Source: Burkholderiales bacterium
GTDB taxonomy: Bacteria; Pseudomonadota; Gammaproteobacteria; Burkholderiales; Burkholderiaceae_B
Length of the DNA: 64,000 nt
Direction: 5' to 3'
Assembly: GCA_021299735.1 (NCBI GenBank)
Contig: JAJTEM010000009.1
Span: 1-64,000 of the forward strand
The notes under the pieces are model-generated. The model was not told where the DNA came from, did no database searches, and saw only the letters and a list, made by a program, of their open reading frames with translations. A program made the position numbers and the translations under genes. Positions 36,924-47,608 of this stretch are shown piece after piece. Positions within the stretch are counted from its first letter, which is position 1. Each line of letters starts with the position of its first letter.

Positions 36924-39371
36924 TTACTCACCTTCCAGGAAGCTTTTCAGCTTGTCTGAGCGGCTGGGGTGACGTAACTTGCGAAGCGCTTTCGCCTCAA
37001 TTTGACGAATCCGTTCACGGGTTACATCAAATTGCTTGCCTACTTCTTCCAGCGTGTGGTCTGTGCTCATTTCAATGCCAAAACGCATGCGCAATACTTT
37101 TGCTTCGCGCGGAGTTAGCGAATCTAACACATCTTTGGTCACGAAACGCAGACTGCTGTATTGAGCTGCATCCTGAGGCGCCAATGTGTGATTGTCTTCA
37201 ATGAAATCGCCCAAGTGCGAATCATCATCATCACCAATTGGTGTCTCCATGGAAATCGGCTCTTTCGCAATTTTCAAAATCTTGCGAATTTTTTCTTCGG
37301 GCATTTCCATGCGTTCGGCCAGAGTCGCTGGGTCAGGCTCAATTCCCGTTTCCTGCAAAATTTGACGGCTGATCCGGTTCATCTTGTTGATGGTTTCGAT
37401 CATGTGCACCGGAATACGAATGGTGCGAGCCTGGTCAGCAATCGAACGGGTAATCGCTTGGCGAATCCACCAGGTGGCGTAGGTTGAAAACTTGTAACCA
37501 CGGCGGTATTCAAACTTGTCCACCGCTTTCATCAAGCCTACGTTGCCTTCCTGAATCAAATCAAGGAACTGCAAACCACGGTTGGTGTACTTTTTGGCGA
37601 TTGAAATCACCAGTCGCAAGTTGGCTTCAATCATTTCACGCTTGGCCAAACGGGCGCGGTTTTCACCTGAAACCATTTGCTTGTTAATCGTACGCAAATC
37701 GTTCAAGGGCAATGACACAGCGTCTTGAATGGCCACAAGCTTTTGCTGCAATTCATTGATGGCGGGAATATTACGCGCCCAGGTTTCGGCCCAAGCCGCG
37801 TTGGATGCGCTAAAGGTATCGACCCAAGCCGTTTCAACTTCATGGCCACGGAATTTGTCGATGAACTGCTCACGAGGCACACCCACGCGGTTTACTGCGA
37901 TGTCGTAAATTTCACGTTCAATTTTGCGAACACTGTCCACTTGCTCACGCAGAATACTGCACAGGCGCTCCACCTGCTTGGCCGTGAAGCGAATTTTCAT
38001 GAACTGCTCGGCAATCGCTTCCTTGGCTTTTTTGTAAGCTGGCGTGTTGTAACCACCTTCGGCAAGAACCTTGTTCAGCTTGGCGAACTGCTTTTCGATG
38101 TCCGCAAAAACCACCAGCGAATTTTTCTTCAGCTCCTCAAGCTGACGGGCCGACATGCCAGATGTTGTACCACCGTCGTTGCCTTCTTCCTCGTCATCAC
38201 TCCCGTCGTCATCGCTGATTTCTTCGGGCACAGCAGTTTCAACCATTTCCTCGGTGATCGAATCATCAATGATTCCATCGACCACTTCATCAACAGTCGA
38301 CACACCCTCTGCAATACGTTTGCCTAACCCCACCACGTCTTCAACAATGGCTGGACAAGCGGAAATGGCTTGCACCATGTCTTTCAGGCCAGCTTCAATC
38401 CGTTTGGCAATTTCAATCTCGCCCTCGCGGGTCAGCAGTTCAACCGTGCCCATCTCACGCATGTACATGCGAACTGGGTCGGTGGTGCGGCCAAACTCTG
38501 AATCAACGTTGCTCAACGCCGCTTCAGCTTCTTCTTCAGCGTCTTCGGCTGAAGTGCCCACAGGTGCGTTGTCATTCATCAGCAAGGCTTCCGCGTCAGG
38601 GGCCTGTTCGTAAACAGTAATACCCATGTCATGGAAAGTGCTGACCATGGCTTCGATCACCTCGCCATCAGTAACATCGTCTGGCAAGTGGTCGTTAATC
38701 TCTGCAAAAGTGAGGTAGCCACGCTCTTTACCCATTTTAATCAGGGTTTTAAGCTGATTGCGGCGCAATTCAATTTCTTCAACGGTGGCGTTGGCCGAGC
38801 TCAGATAAGCCGAATTAATCAGGGCTTTGTCCTTGGCCTTTGAGCCGCGACCGCGCTTGGGCATGATTACCAGGTCGGCTTTCTTGGCATCAGAATCATC
38901 GTCTTCCGGAACATCATCGGAATCGAGCGATGCATCGGCCCCCGAATCCATGTCCTCATCGTCTTCATCCTCGGCCCTTGGCTTGCCAGCCTTGGGTGGG
39001 CGCCCGCGCCCCTTGGGTGCCTCAGCCGTTTGTTCCGGCGCCGCCTGCTCTACCACCTTGGGCTTTCGGCCACGCTTTTTTGGCTGCGAGTCTTCGACTT
39101 CTGCTGACTCTGCAACTTTGGCTGGCTTCGCTGTTGTTTTAGCAGTTGCCTTTGCCGCGGGCTCAGCTACGGCTTCCGCAGCTTTGGACTTTGCGCCGCG
39201 CTTGGACGTTTCTTCGGCCACAACATCTGCGGTTGCGGGCGCCGCGGCTTTCTTGCTCACAGGCTTTTCAGCAACGGGTGCTGTTTTCTTGGATTCTGTC
39301 TTCTTAACCACGGTGTTTACTTTCGCTTCTTTTACAGTTGCCTTTTGAGGAGAAACCTTCTTCCCTGCCAT
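36924..39371 (-). CDS. rpoD: RNA polymerase sigma factor RpoD (sigma-70)
   Basis: An 815-residue primary sigma factor. Residues 1-180 form a Lys/Ala/Pro-rich extension with an acidic stretch ([20 protein letters not shown]), a common feature of betaproteobacterial RpoD. Then region 1.1, region 1.2 to 2 with [20 protein letters not shown] (promoter melting and -10 recognition), region 3, and region 4.2 with [23 protein letters not shown]. All are intact. I chose the ATG at 39371, preceded by AAGGGAG; the frame opens 34 codons earlier with a GTG without a ribosome site. Last protein gene of the macromolecular-synthesis operon, with tRNA-Ile2 after it. Confidence 0.95.
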   Translation of the reverse strand: MAGKKVSPQKATVKEAKVNTVVKKTESKKTAPVAEKPVSKKAAAPATADVVAEETSKRGAKSKAAEAVAEPAAKATAKTTAKPAKVAESAEVEDSQPKKRGRKPKVVEQAAPEQTAEAPKGRGRPPKAGKPRAEDEDDEDMDSGADASLDSDDVPEDDDSDAKKADLVIMPKRGRGSKAKDKALINSAYLSSANATVEEIELRRNQLKTLIKMGKERGYLTFAEINDHLPDDVTDGEVIEAMVSTFHDMGITVYEQAPDAEALLMNDNAPVGTSAEDAEEEAEAALSNVDSEFGRTTDPVRMYMREMGTVELLTREGEIEIAKRIEAGLKDMVQAISACPAIVEDVVGLGKRIAEGVSTVDEVVDGIIDDSITEEMVETAVPEEISDDDGSDDEEEGNDGGTTSGMSARQLEELKKNSLVVFADIEKQFAKLNKVLAEGGYNTPAYKKAKEAIAEQFMKIRFTAKQVERLCSILREQVDSVRKIEREIYDIAVNRVGVPREQFIDKFRGHEVETAWVDTFSASNAAWAETWARNIPAINELQQKLVAIQDAVSLPLNDLRTINKQMVSGENRARLAKREMIEANLRLVISIAKKYTNRGLQFLDLIQEGNVGLMKAVDKFEYRRGYKFSTYATWWIRQAITRSIADQARTIRIPVHMIETINKMNRISRQILQETGIEPDPATLAERMEMPEEKIRKILKIAKEPISMETPIGDDDDSHLGDFIEDNHTLAPQDAAQYSSLRFVTKDVLDSLTPREAKVLRMRFGIEMSTDHTLEEVGKQFDVTRERIRQIEAKALRKLRHPSRSDKLKSFLEGE

Positions 39372-39591
39372 TGACGACGCTCCCTTGCGTTTGGATGCCT
39401 TAGTGGAGGATTCCTTCTCCGGCTTTTGGCCACCAGGAATCTGTGTGTGTGTATCGGTTTGCTGTGAAATCACGCTTCGTGAATCCGCAGACTTGGTTTA
39501 GTGGCCAGATTTGGCTTTCTGTTCCTGCGTTTTTGAAAAAATGTTGAGTATTTTGAACATTCATTCCCTGAACAACTCAATTACAGCCACC

Positions 39592-39611
39592 TGGTGCGCA
39601 AATACGCACCA
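39592..39611. promoter_or_regulatory. Hairpin in the dnaG-rpoD gap
   Basis: TGGTGCG and CGCACCA form a perfect 7-bp stem around a 6-base loop. There is no T run on the minus strand, so it is not a terminator. In E. coli the transcript between dnaG and rpoD is cut by RNase E; a structured spacer could have the same role here. Inference only. Confidence 0.35.
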
Positions 39612-39644
39612 CAAAAGATGCAAAAGCTGCACCGCAACCCTTAA

Positions 39645-41549
39645 TTATAACTGATTAACTCGCTTTTGTTTTAACTCTTGAAACCTTTGCATACACTCGT
39701 GATACCAACGGAGTTGCTCCCCCTGAATGGGTATCTCTGCGCTTAACCGCTCCAGCTCTGCTTTAAACCAAAGCTCACTGCATTGATACACGCCAGATCG
39801 CAACTCGGTTTCAAAATCGAGGGAATCATCCAAAGTGCGTGCTTCTTTTAAAACAGAGTTAACCCAATTCTGATGCACTTCATCGTTAAAAGCATGCTGA
39901 AGCCGCGCTTCTAATAAGTTAGGGTCGCTTCTGACTTTTTCAAGCAAATGGACAAAACTGTGCACCTCTGGCGCAGGGCTTTGCTCGCGTTCGTACAATT
40001 CAAGCAATGAATTGCATAACCCCACATGCTGAGGTGCGCGAATAACTCGCGCTGCAAGGCTTAACAAAGGCGACTTCGCAGTCGGCCTGGGGCCCCAGTT
40101 GTTTTGCAAAGGCTGATCCTCAAACTGACCAAACCGCTTACCAAATTTCTTGCCAGAGAACTTGCCTTGCTGGCCGCCCTGCTGTCCGCCCGGTTGTCCG
40201 TTTTGCGACCCGCCCTGAAACTGCCCCTTGTTTCTGGGCGAAAAGTAATCACCACCGCCTTCCCTGCTTTTCAGGCCCAAATGGCGGCTAAGCTCCATGG
40301 GTGTGGCGCCCAGCAAATTGGCCAGCGCACGCAACAGTGAAGACCGGTACACCGTAGGCTGCATTTGCACAATCAAAGGCTTTAAAAATGAAATGGCTGC
40401 TGCGCTGCCCTCAATTTGCTGCAAGGGGTAGCTGCGCTCGAGGTAGCGTGCCAAAAATTCCGACAATGATGCAGACTGTGCCACCATGGCCTCAAAGCCA
40501 TCGGGGCCTTCCGTTCTAATGAAAGAATCGGGATCGTGCTCAGCGGGTAGGAAAATAAAGTCGGCCCGCTTGTTCTCGCTGACATGCGGCAAACAGGCCT
40601 GCAAGGCGCGCCAGGCCGCCTTTTGCCCAGCGCTATCTCCATCAAAAGCAAACACCAGGCGGTCGGTTTGCTTGAACAACTTCAACACATGATCGGGTGT
40701 TACTGCAGTACCCAAAGTGGCCACTGCATTTTCAAAGCCCCATTGCGCCAAAGCCACCACATCCATGTAACCTTCGGTGACCAGGGCATAGCCCATTTTG
40801 TGAATGGCTTGGCGTGCTTCGAACAAACCGTATACCTCATGCCCTTTAGAAAACACGGGCGTTTCCGGGCTGTTCAGGTATTTGGGTTTTTCATCGCCCA
40901 GCACGCGCCCACCGAAGCCGATCACCTGCCCTTTGGCATTTCGAATCGGAAACATGATACGGCCACGAAAGGCATCGTACCTGCGGTTGCTGTCGCTTAT
41001 TTTGGTCAACCCGGCCAGGTCAAGCTGCGTGTTGCTGGCGTAATTCTCAACAACCGCCTCAAGGTTCTGGTAGGCATCGGGCGCATAGCCCATGCCATAA
41101 CGGGCTGCAACATGCCCGGTTAATCCGCGGTTTTTCAGGTAATCAATGGCTACTGGGCTTTTTTTAAGCTGCGCTTTGTAATAGTTGGCGGCGCGCGTCA
41201 ACAACTCAACCAGCTCTTCACGCTCGGAACGCACTTCAGCCGGTACATCCATGCCCTTTTCATAAGGCACATCAATGCCCAAGTTGCCAGCCAGGTTTTC
41301 AACAGCCTCAGGAAACGTAAGCCCAAGGTGCTCCATCACAAAACCCACTGCATTGCCATGCGCGCCGCAGCCAAAACAGTGATAAAACTGCTTGGAGGGA
41401 CTGACTGTGAAAGAGGGAGATTTCTCGTTGTGAAATGGGCACAAGCCCTGGAGGTTTGCACCTGCCGCCTTAAGCTGCACGTAGCGGCCCACCACATCGG
41501 TGATGTCGAGGCGGTAAAGCAAATCATCAATAAAGCTTTGAGGAATCAT
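39645..41549 (-). CDS. dnaG: DNA primase
   Basis: A 634-residue primase that makes RNA primers for replication. The N-terminal zinc-binding domain has LCPFHNEKSPSFTVSPSKQ and FYHCFGCGAHGN (CHC2 ligands). The TOPRIM catalytic domain has VTEGYMDVVAL and FAFDGDSAGQKAAWRAL. The C-terminal helicase-binding domain follows a Gly/Gln-rich spacer (about residues 430-480), in which Gly-Gln repeats make it longer than usual. Starts at ATG 41549. Third gene of rpsU-yqeY-dnaG-rpoD. Confidence 0.96.
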   Translation of the reverse strand: MIPQSFIDDLLYRLDITDVVGRYVQLKAAGANLQGLCPFHNEKSPSFTVSPSKQFYHCFGCGAHGNAVGFVMEHLGLTFPEAVENLAGNLGIDVPYEKGMDVPAEVRSEREELVELLTRAANYYKAQLKKSPVAIDYLKNRGLTGHVAARYGMGYAPDAYQNLEAVVENYASNTQLDLAGLTKISDSNRRYDAFRGRIMFPIRNAKGQVIGFGGRVLGDEKPKYLNSPETPVFSKGHEVYGLFEARQAIHKMGYALVTEGYMDVVALAQWGFENAVATLGTAVTPDHVLKLFKQTDRLVFAFDGDSAGQKAAWRALQACLPHVSENKRADFIFLPAEHDPDSFIRTEGPDGFEAMVAQSASLSEFLARYLERSYPLQQIEGSAAAISFLKPLIVQMQPTVYRSSLLRALANLLGATPMELSRHLGLKSREGGGDYFSPRNKGQFQGGSQNGQPGGQQGGQQGKFSGKKFGKRFGQFEDQPLQNNWGPRPTAKSPLLSLAARVIRAPQHVGLCNSLLELYEREQSPAPEVHSFVHLLEKVRSDPNLLEARLQHAFNDEVHQNWVNSVLKEARTLDDSLDFETELRSGVYQCSELWFKAELERLSAEIPIQGEQLRWYHECMQRFQELKQKRVNQL

Positions 41550-41656
41550 GCAGTTTGGGTGAATTCACGCGCAGAACAATCAAGGCCGCAGGCCTGACTT
41601 CTAGAATAACAAACCCAAAGGGAAGAAAATGAGCAGCTTGCTTTTGACAAGCTTGC

Positions 41657-42103
41657 TTATTTCGACAGCGCTGCCTTGACCAAAGCGGACACCTTGCTCA
41701 TGTCGGCCTTGCCAGCAAGCTTGGCTTTCACTGCACCCATGACCTTGCCCATGTCTTGAGGGCCGGTAGCACCCACTGCCTGAACAATCGCCTGGATCTC
41801 AGCTACCACTTCAGCTTCAGACAATTGTGCGGGCAAATAGGACGCCAAGACCACAGCCTCGACCCTTTCAGCTTCAGCCGAATCTGGCCGACCACCTTGA
41901 TCAAACTGGGTGGCGGCTTCATTTCGTTGCTTGATTTGCTTTTCGATGATGGCGAGAACCGCCCCATCGTCGAGTTCGACGCGTTCGTCGACCTCTTTTT
42001 GTTTGATTGCCGCTGAGAGCATTCGAAGCGTTGCGAGTTTTGCTTGCTCGCGGGCCTTCATGGCCAGCTTAATGTCTTCAAGAATTTGCGCTTTCAGTGA
42101 CAT
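41657..42103 (-). CDS. yqeY: GatB/YqeY domain protein
   Basis: A 148-residue protein of the YqeY family, with SLKAQILEDIKLAMKAREQAKLATLRML at the N-terminus and a C-terminal VMGAVKAKLAGKADMSKVSALVK that resembles the tRNA-binding tail of GatB. The exact role is unknown; tRNA-dependent amidation has been suggested. The five codons before ATG 42103 are not homologous and were left out. Second gene of the rpsU operon, 11 bases after rpsU. Confidence 0.92.
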   Translation of the reverse strand: MSLKAQILEDIKLAMKAREQAKLATLRMLSAAIKQKEVDERVELDDGAVLAIIEKQIKQRNEAATQFDQGGRPDSAEAERVEAVVLASYLPAQLSEAEVVAEIQAIVQAVGATGPQDMGKVMGAVKAKLAGKADMSKVSALVKAALSK

Positions 42104-42114
42104 ACCAAAACGAA

Positions 42115-42327
42115 TCAATACATTTTCTTGGGCAACATTTGGCTGCGCAGGCGCTTGTAATGGCGCTTTACAGCAGCAGCTTTCAAACGCTTGCGCTCAG
42201 CGGTTGGCTTTTCATAGAACTCGCGTGAACGCAGTTCAGTCAACAGACCGGTTTTTTCGATAGTGCGCTTGAAGCGACGCAGGGCAACTTCAAATGGCTC
42301 GTTTTCTTTAACGCGAACGTTTGGCAT
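42115..42327 (-). CDS. rpsU: 30S ribosomal protein S21
   Basis: A 70-residue basic protein, [20 protein letters not shown], with [15 protein letters not shown] and the Lys/Arg-rich end. S21 binds 16S rRNA near the anti-Shine-Dalgarno region and takes part in initiation. The start is at the ATG at 42327; the open frame extends 28 codons upstream into leader sequence. First gene of the operon. Confidence 0.96.
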   Translation of the reverse strand: MPNVRVKENEPFEVALRRFKRTIEKTGLLTELRSREFYEKPTAERKRLKAAAVKRHYKRLRSQMLPKKMY

Positions 42328-42504
42328 AGGGCTCCAATCGGGTGTTCGTAAGTTGTTTTTCAGCTCTTTGCTAAACTTTAACCCATTGATTTTGCGAGAA
42401 TTTAACCACAAAACCCAATGCGTTAGTGCAAAGAGTTACCGCCAAGAATCTGGCAAAGACCGAGATAGTACCATGTGAAAGCCGGTTTTCTCAAGGGTTT
42501 TCAA

Positions 42505-43734
42505 TTATTTTTGGCTCAATATTGAATGGGCTGCGGTGTAAGCACTGGCCCAGGCCCATTGAAAGTTGTACCCCCCCAGCCAGCCGGTTACGTCGACCAC
42601 CTCGCCAATAAAGTACAACCCAGGAATTTTGCGCGATTCAAGCGTTTTGGGCTGCAAATCGGCCGTGCTAACGCCACCCCGCATCACTTCTGCTTTCTTG
42701 TAGCCTTCGGTGCCGCTGGGCACCAACTGCCAGGCGGCAATCAACTGCGCCAAGGGGCCCAGTTGTTTTTTACCCAACTCCGCCACTTTGCTCCCAGCAA
42801 TTGTTTGCAACTCGGGTTTGTTCAACCAAGCCTGCACCAAACGCTTCGGCCAGTGCGGCACTTGCGAGGCAAACCAGTTCTCGGCACTGGCTTTTGCGCC
42901 CAGCGTGGCCTGTAGCAAATCGGTTTGCAAAGCAACTGCATCAGTTTCCTTGCCGGCAAGGTTAAGCGTAATCGGCTTGCCTGGGTTCCAATAAGTGGAA
43001 GCTTGCAATACAGCAGGGCCACTCAGCCCCCTGTGGGTAAACAGCAAGTCTTCATCAAACCAGGGGGCATTGGAATCGCTACCACGGCTTCGCACCGGCA
43101 AAGCCACGCCTGCCAGTTCTACAAACGGTTCCCACAAGCCAGAATCAAAAGTAAGTGGTACCAAGGCAGGCCGCTGATCCACCAGCGCATGGCCAAACTG
43201 CTTGGCCAGCTTGAGGCCAAAATCAGTGGCGCCAATTTTTGGTACAGGCAGGCCGCCAGTAGCCACCACCAGGTTGCGGGCTTGCAACTGGCCGGCGGTG
43301 GTACTTAATTTGAATTGACTGCCGTCATGTTCAACATTGCTCACGCTGTGGGGGCGAAACCACTTCACATTGCCCGCATTGCATTCAGCAGCCAGCATGT
43401 CGATGATGTCATCGCTTTTGCGATCACAAAACAACTGGCCTTTGTGCTTTTCATGAAAAGGTATGTTGTATTGTTTCACCAGCGCAATAAAGTTGGCCGG
43501 TGTGTAGCGGCCCAGCGCGAAACGGGCAAACCTTGGGTTTTCGGAAATGAAATTGTTTTCCGACACATTCATGTTGGTGAAATTGCAACGCCCACCGCCG
43601 CTGATTCGAATTTTCTCGGCCAGTTTTTCGCTGTGGTCCAACAAGGCAACCCGCAAACCACCCTGCCCGGCTTGCGCTGCGCACATCAGGCCTGCCGCAC
43701 CGGCACCAATTACAATCACGTCAAATTGCTGCAT
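42505..43734 (-). CDS. BaiN/HI0933-family FAD-dependent oxidoreductase
   Basis: A 409-residue flavoprotein. The N-terminal FAD motif is VIVIGAGAAGLMCAAQAGQ, followed by SGGGRCNFTNMN, which is the HI0933/BaiN signature. The C-terminal part has GLYFIGEVVDVTGWLGGYNFQWAWASAY, again typical. Substrates in this family include unsaturated or 3-oxo-bile-acid-like compounds in a few cases, but for most members, as here, the role is unknown. It overlaps the end of ybiB by 14 bases in another frame, so translation may be coupled. Confidence 0.9.
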   Translation of the reverse strand: MQQFDVIVIGAGAAGLMCAAQAGQGGLRVALLDHSEKLAEKIRISGGGRCNFTNMNVSENNFISENPRFARFALGRYTPANFIALVKQYNIPFHEKHKGQLFCDRKSDDIIDMLAAECNAGNVKWFRPHSVSNVEHDGSQFKLSTTAGQLQARNLVVATGGLPVPKIGATDFGLKLAKQFGHALVDQRPALVPLTFDSGLWEPFVELAGVALPVRSRGSDSNAPWFDEDLLFTHRGLSGPAVLQASTYWNPGKPITLNLAGKETDAVALQTDLLQATLGAKASAENWFASQVPHWPKRLVQAWLNKPELQTIAGSKVAELGKKQLGPLAQLIAAWQLVPSGTEGYKKAEVMRGGVSTADLQPKTLESRKIPGLYFIGEVVDVTGWLGGYNFQWAWASAYTAAHSILSQK

Positions 43735-44731
43735 GGGGTGCTGCTTGGTTTGGTGCTTGCTCAGGTGCCTGATTTACGGCGTCGATTGCATCCAACTGCC
43801 GCGCAAAACCGTGCGGCATTTCCTGAGGGTTGTTCAACCACAGTTCAATTAGCCGTGCGGTTGATTCTGCATCAATATCGGGATGCGGGTCAGGCTGCTC
43901 AGTAAACAGGTTTTCAGGTTCAGAAATACACCAGGTGCGCCCTGCCTTCACACCATCCATACGCGGGCTGCGATAAGGTGCGGCGACTGGCTCGCCTTCG
44001 TGCCCACGCAACACCAGCGCTGTATGGCCAGTGGCACACAACACCTCGCGCTGCAAATTCCAGAATTCCGGGTGGGTGTAACTGGTTACCAAAAGCGCAT
44101 TGCTGAACGCGCTGGGCACCATCAACTTCACCAAGGTATGAGTACAGCTGCGCACCCCAAGCACCTTGCGGGTTTGCAGCAAAGCTTCAATGCGGGGGTA
44201 TATTTGTGCCATGGGCAGGTAAACCGGCGCGGGATTGGTCAAATCAACATCGCTCCAGTTCAAGTGTTCGAACACTTCAGCACTGGTTACACGGCCTGTG
44301 AAATCGCTTTGCAAGCCATGCACCAGCACAGGGTAACCACGCTGCGCCAGCAAGCCCGCCAGCAAAGGGGTAAAGTTGGGCTTGCGCCGCGCCCCGTTGT
44401 AGCTGGGAATAACCACAACGGGTTTGCCGCTTGCCTGCGATTGCGCGTTGAGGGCTTGCAGTGCTTTTACGTGGGATGACTGCTCATTCGAAGGCCAGTG
44501 CTCGGCGATGGCTTGCAGGAATCCAATCAATTCATCGTGGCTTTCACCCTTTACGCGCAGTGCGATCAGCACCGCACCCAATTCAAAATCCGACACCTCG
44601 CCACGCAAAATGGCTGAGAACAGGGTTTTCGCTTGCTCTTGGGGCAAACCACGCGCGCCGTCTTTGCCTCGGCCAATTTCTTTAATGAAGGGGGCGCAAG
44701 AAAATTTATCGGATTGAACTGAATTGGGCAT
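43721..44731 (-). CDS. ybiB: YbiB-type protein (anthranilate phosphoribosyltransferase-like)
   Basis: A 336-residue protein of the TrpD-like nucleoside-phosphorylase fold, with ALRVKGESHDELIGFLQAIAEHW, VVIPSYNGARRKPNFTPLLAGLLAQRG and VLGVRSCTHTLVKLM. YbiB in E. coli binds nucleic acids and has no phosphoribosyltransferase activity; the family is often found near nitrate-assimilation genes, as here, 17 bases after nasA. The start is the ATG at 44731. Confidence 0.88.
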   Translation of the reverse strand: MPNSVQSDKFSCAPFIKEIGRGKDGARGLPQEQAKTLFSAILRGEVSDFELGAVLIALRVKGESHDELIGFLQAIAEHWPSNEQSSHVKALQALNAQSQASGKPVVVIPSYNGARRKPNFTPLLAGLLAQRGYPVLVHGLQSDFTGRVTSAEVFEHLNWSDVDLTNPAPVYLPMAQIYPRIEALLQTRKVLGVRSCTHTLVKLMVPSAFSNALLVTSYTHPEFWNLQREVLCATGHTALVLRGHEGEPVAAPYRSPRMDGVKAGRTWCISEPENLFTEQPDPHPDIDAESTARLIELWLNNPQEMPHGFARQLDAIDAVNQAPEQAPNQAAPHAAI

Positions 44732-44748
44732 GGCGACTCAAGGTGTAC

Positions 44749-47589
44749 TCAAGTGGCTATTGTAGCAAGGCTGGCCTGTGTGTGAATGAGTTTACGAATT
44801 TCGGGTACGCAAGAACCACATTGTGTGCCGCATTTGAGCGAGCCTTGCAAACCTGCGAGCAGGTCATTTTCACTGGCATTCGGATTGCTGGAGCAAGCGA
44901 TCGCCAAGCCAGCTTGAATGGACTGCTCAGAGACACCCACGCAGTTACACACCATGCGCACTGCCTCAGTTTGCACGCCGGGGGGTTGGCTGGCTGGCGC
45001 CAACAGAAAGCCACGCAAAGGCATTACATCCAGCTGCTGATCAAAATAATTGCGTAACCAACTCTCTGATTCAATATTGCCCGCAAGAAACACTTTGGCC
45101 AGCGTGGCAGTTTGAGCTCCCTGCGCGGTGGTTTGCAATTTCACACCAATGCGGCGGCGTGCCCCGGTTTGCGGGTCGGAATACACCATGACATCGCCAC
45201 CCTCGCATTCAAAGAGTGCTTGCAGGCGGTCAATTATTTCTTTGGCAGGCGCCTGCGCGCAGGCTGCGCGGAACAACACCCCTGTTTGTTCACGGCCCAC
45301 AGGCACACAAACAGCAGCATCAAATTCCGAATACATTGCACGGGCTTTTTGCCACAGGCTTAGCCAGTGTTCGCCGTATACAAAAACCACCACCTGCCAA
45401 GGCAAATGCGCAGTCTGAATGTTCACCGCAGAATGTTTTAGCTCTGGCTGTTTTGAATAGGGGTCGAAGGCCTCCGTGGTGAGCGCATTAACACCGCCCA
45501 CGCCATATTTTCCACCAAAGAATTCAGGGCCCCAGTGCATGGGCAACACGGCCTGGTTGCGTGCAACCGATTCATCGGCCTTGGCGCGCAAGTTAATGAT
45601 GGCACGGCGAGATTTTACCGACACCCAACTGTTTGGCTTCAGGTTCAGGCGCTTGAAATCAGCAGGGTGCAATGCGATCACCGGCTCGGCTTCATGCGAG
45701 AAAAATTCCGCCAGTGTGCCGGTGCGGCTGGCACCATGCCATTGATCACGCAGGCGCCCAGTGTTCAACCGCCATGGGAAGCGTGCATCGGCCTCTTCGG
45801 CCACGGGTTCATAATTTGCAAACACAAACCTGGCCTTGCCTGTTGTTGTGGGGTACACCCCATCTTCGTACAGGCGGGCTTGGCCCTCAGTAACACCTTC
45901 GGGCATGGGCCACTGTTGTGGGCCCTTTGTCTCCAACACCGCATAACTTAAACCGCTGATGTCCAAGTCACGGCCCCGCGTGGTTTCGCGGTGCTCGTTG
46001 AAAATTTCTTCTGTGTTGCTGTAATCAATGAAAGGCGTGGAACCTTGTTCGATGCGTGGGCTTTCAATGCCCAGCTTTTGCAACTCTGCCTCCAGGCGCC
46101 TTGCAAACTCAACCACAATTTGCCAATCGTTTTTTGAATCAGCATAAGCGGGCATGGCAGGCCGCACACGGCTGATTCGCCTCTCGCTGTTGGTAACAGT
46201 GCCTTCTTTTTCGCCCCAGGTTGTGGCAGGCAAGAGCACGTCGGCATACTGCACGGTGGCAGGTGTAAGGTAAGCATCTTGCACCACAACCAGTTCGGCA
46301 TTTTGCAAGGCACGCGCCACTTTTTGCGAATTGGGCAAGGAATGCGCAGGGTTGGTACACGCCACCCACACTGCTTTTATTTTGCCTTGCTCCAGTTGGT
46401 CAAACATTTCAACGGCACTGGCACCGGGCGTGGCACTAATTTTTTTTACGCCCCAGAATGCGGCCACTTCAGCAACATGCGCGGGGTTGTTCAATTCCCG
46501 GTGGGCTGGCAGCAATGTAGCCAAGCCCCCCACTTCACGACCACCCATGGCATTGGGTTGGCCTGTAAGCGAAAACGGGCCTGAACCTTCTTTACCAATT
46601 TGCCCAGTGGCCAGGTGCAAGGCAATCAAGGCGGTGTTTTTATCAGTTCCGGTGGTGGCCTGGTTCAACCCTTGGCAATACAGGGAGAGTGTCCTGTTGC
46701 TTTGGGCGAACCAGGTGGCGGCAGTTACAATGTCGCCTTCCGGAACTCCGCACACACTGGCCGCAAGCTTGGGGGTGTAATCAACCAAACCCTCGGCCAC
46801 TGCGTCAAAACCTTCGGTGTGTTTGTTGATGTAGGCCATGTCAAGCCAGCCGTTTTGCATCATCACATGCAGCATGGCGTTAAACAGCATTACATCGGTG
46901 CCGGGCTGAATTTTCAAATGCAAATCAGCCATCAGTGCGGTGTCGGTTGCGCGGGGATCAACCACAATCAGCTTGTGGCCGGGCTTCGCGGCACGCGCCG
47001 CTTCAAGCCTGCGGTAGGCAACCGGGTGTGCATACGCCATGTTGGAACCGGCGATGAATACGCAATCGGCCAAAGCCAAATCATCATAATTACACGGTGG
47101 TGCGTCTGCACCCAGCGTGCGTTTGTATCCGCTTACTGCGCTGCTCATGCACAGGCGTGAATTGGTGTCGATGTTGTTGGTGCCAATTAAACCCTTGGCG
47201 AGTTTATTGAACACATAATAATCTTCGGTCAGCAATTGACCGCTGATATAAAACCCAACGCTATCTGGGCCGTAAGTTGAAATTAACCGCGCAAATTCAC
47301 GCGCGGTGAAATCAAGTGCAGTATCCCAATTTGTTGGGGCTACTTGCTGATCACGCTGAATACGCAACAGGGGCTGGCTTGCACGCACTTGCCCATACAC
47401 ATTCACGGTGGCGGTTTCAGCCAGCTTGCTGCCTTTGCTGCACAGCTTACCCCAGTTGGCGGGGTGGGTTTCATCGCCCTTCACATCGATAATTTTTCCG
47501 CCCTGCGTGCGCACCACCACACCACAACCCACGCCGCAATACGGGCAGGTTGTTTTGGTGCTTTGAATGGTTGGCTGCAATTGGGTCAT
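44749..47589 (-). CDS. nasA: Assimilatory nitrate reductase, catalytic subunit
   Basis: A 946-residue cytoplasmic molybdenum enzyme that reduces nitrate to nitrite. The N-terminal 4Fe-4S binding motif is CPYCGVGCGVVV...KLCSKG. The molybdopterin-binding regions (SRLCMSSAVSGYKRTLGAD, LSLYCQGLNQATTGTDKN, TGQPNAMGGREVG) are intact. The C-terminus adds a BFD-like [2Fe-2S] domain (VCNCVGVSEQS...KCGTQCGSCVPEIRKL), as in NasA of Klebsiella. The start ATG 47589 follows a poor site. It lies last in the operon nirB-nirD-nasA. No nitrate transporter gene is linked, so nitrate import must be encoded elsewhere. Confidence 0.95.
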   Translation of the reverse strand: MTQLQPTIQSTKTTCPYCGVGCGVVVRTQGGKIIDVKGDETHPANWGKLCSKGSKLAETATVNVYGQVRASQPLLRIQRDQQVAPTNWDTALDFTAREFARLISTYGPDSVGFYISGQLLTEDYYVFNKLAKGLIGTNNIDTNSRLCMSSAVSGYKRTLGADAPPCNYDDLALADCVFIAGSNMAYAHPVAYRRLEAARAAKPGHKLIVVDPRATDTALMADLHLKIQPGTDVMLFNAMLHVMMQNGWLDMAYINKHTEGFDAVAEGLVDYTPKLAASVCGVPEGDIVTAATWFAQSNRTLSLYCQGLNQATTGTDKNTALIALHLATGQIGKEGSGPFSLTGQPNAMGGREVGGLATLLPAHRELNNPAHVAEVAAFWGVKKISATPGASAVEMFDQLEQGKIKAVWVACTNPAHSLPNSQKVARALQNAELVVVQDAYLTPATVQYADVLLPATTWGEKEGTVTNSERRISRVRPAMPAYADSKNDWQIVVEFARRLEAELQKLGIESPRIEQGSTPFIDYSNTEEIFNEHRETTRGRDLDISGLSYAVLETKGPQQWPMPEGVTEGQARLYEDGVYPTTTGKARFVFANYEPVAEEADARFPWRLNTGRLRDQWHGASRTGTLAEFFSHEAEPVIALHPADFKRLNLKPNSWVSVKSRRAIINLRAKADESVARNQAVLPMHWGPEFFGGKYGVGGVNALTTEAFDPYSKQPELKHSAVNIQTAHLPWQVVVFVYGEHWLSLWQKARAMYSEFDAAVCVPVGREQTGVLFRAACAQAPAKEIIDRLQALFECEGGDVMVYSDPQTGARRRIGVKLQTTAQGAQTATLAKVFLAGNIESESWLRNYFDQQLDVMPLRGFLLAPASQPPGVQTEAVRMVCNCVGVSEQSIQAGLAIACSSNPNASENDLLAGLQGSLKCGTQCGSCVPEIRKLIHTQASLATIAT

Positions 47590-47608
47590 GGGCATGTTGT
47601 ACAAACAA

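Noticed and set aside
38827..39348. A 173-codon plus-strand frame rich in Ser/Ala/Phe
   Set aside because: Antisense shadow of the Lys/Ala-rich N-terminus of rpoD.
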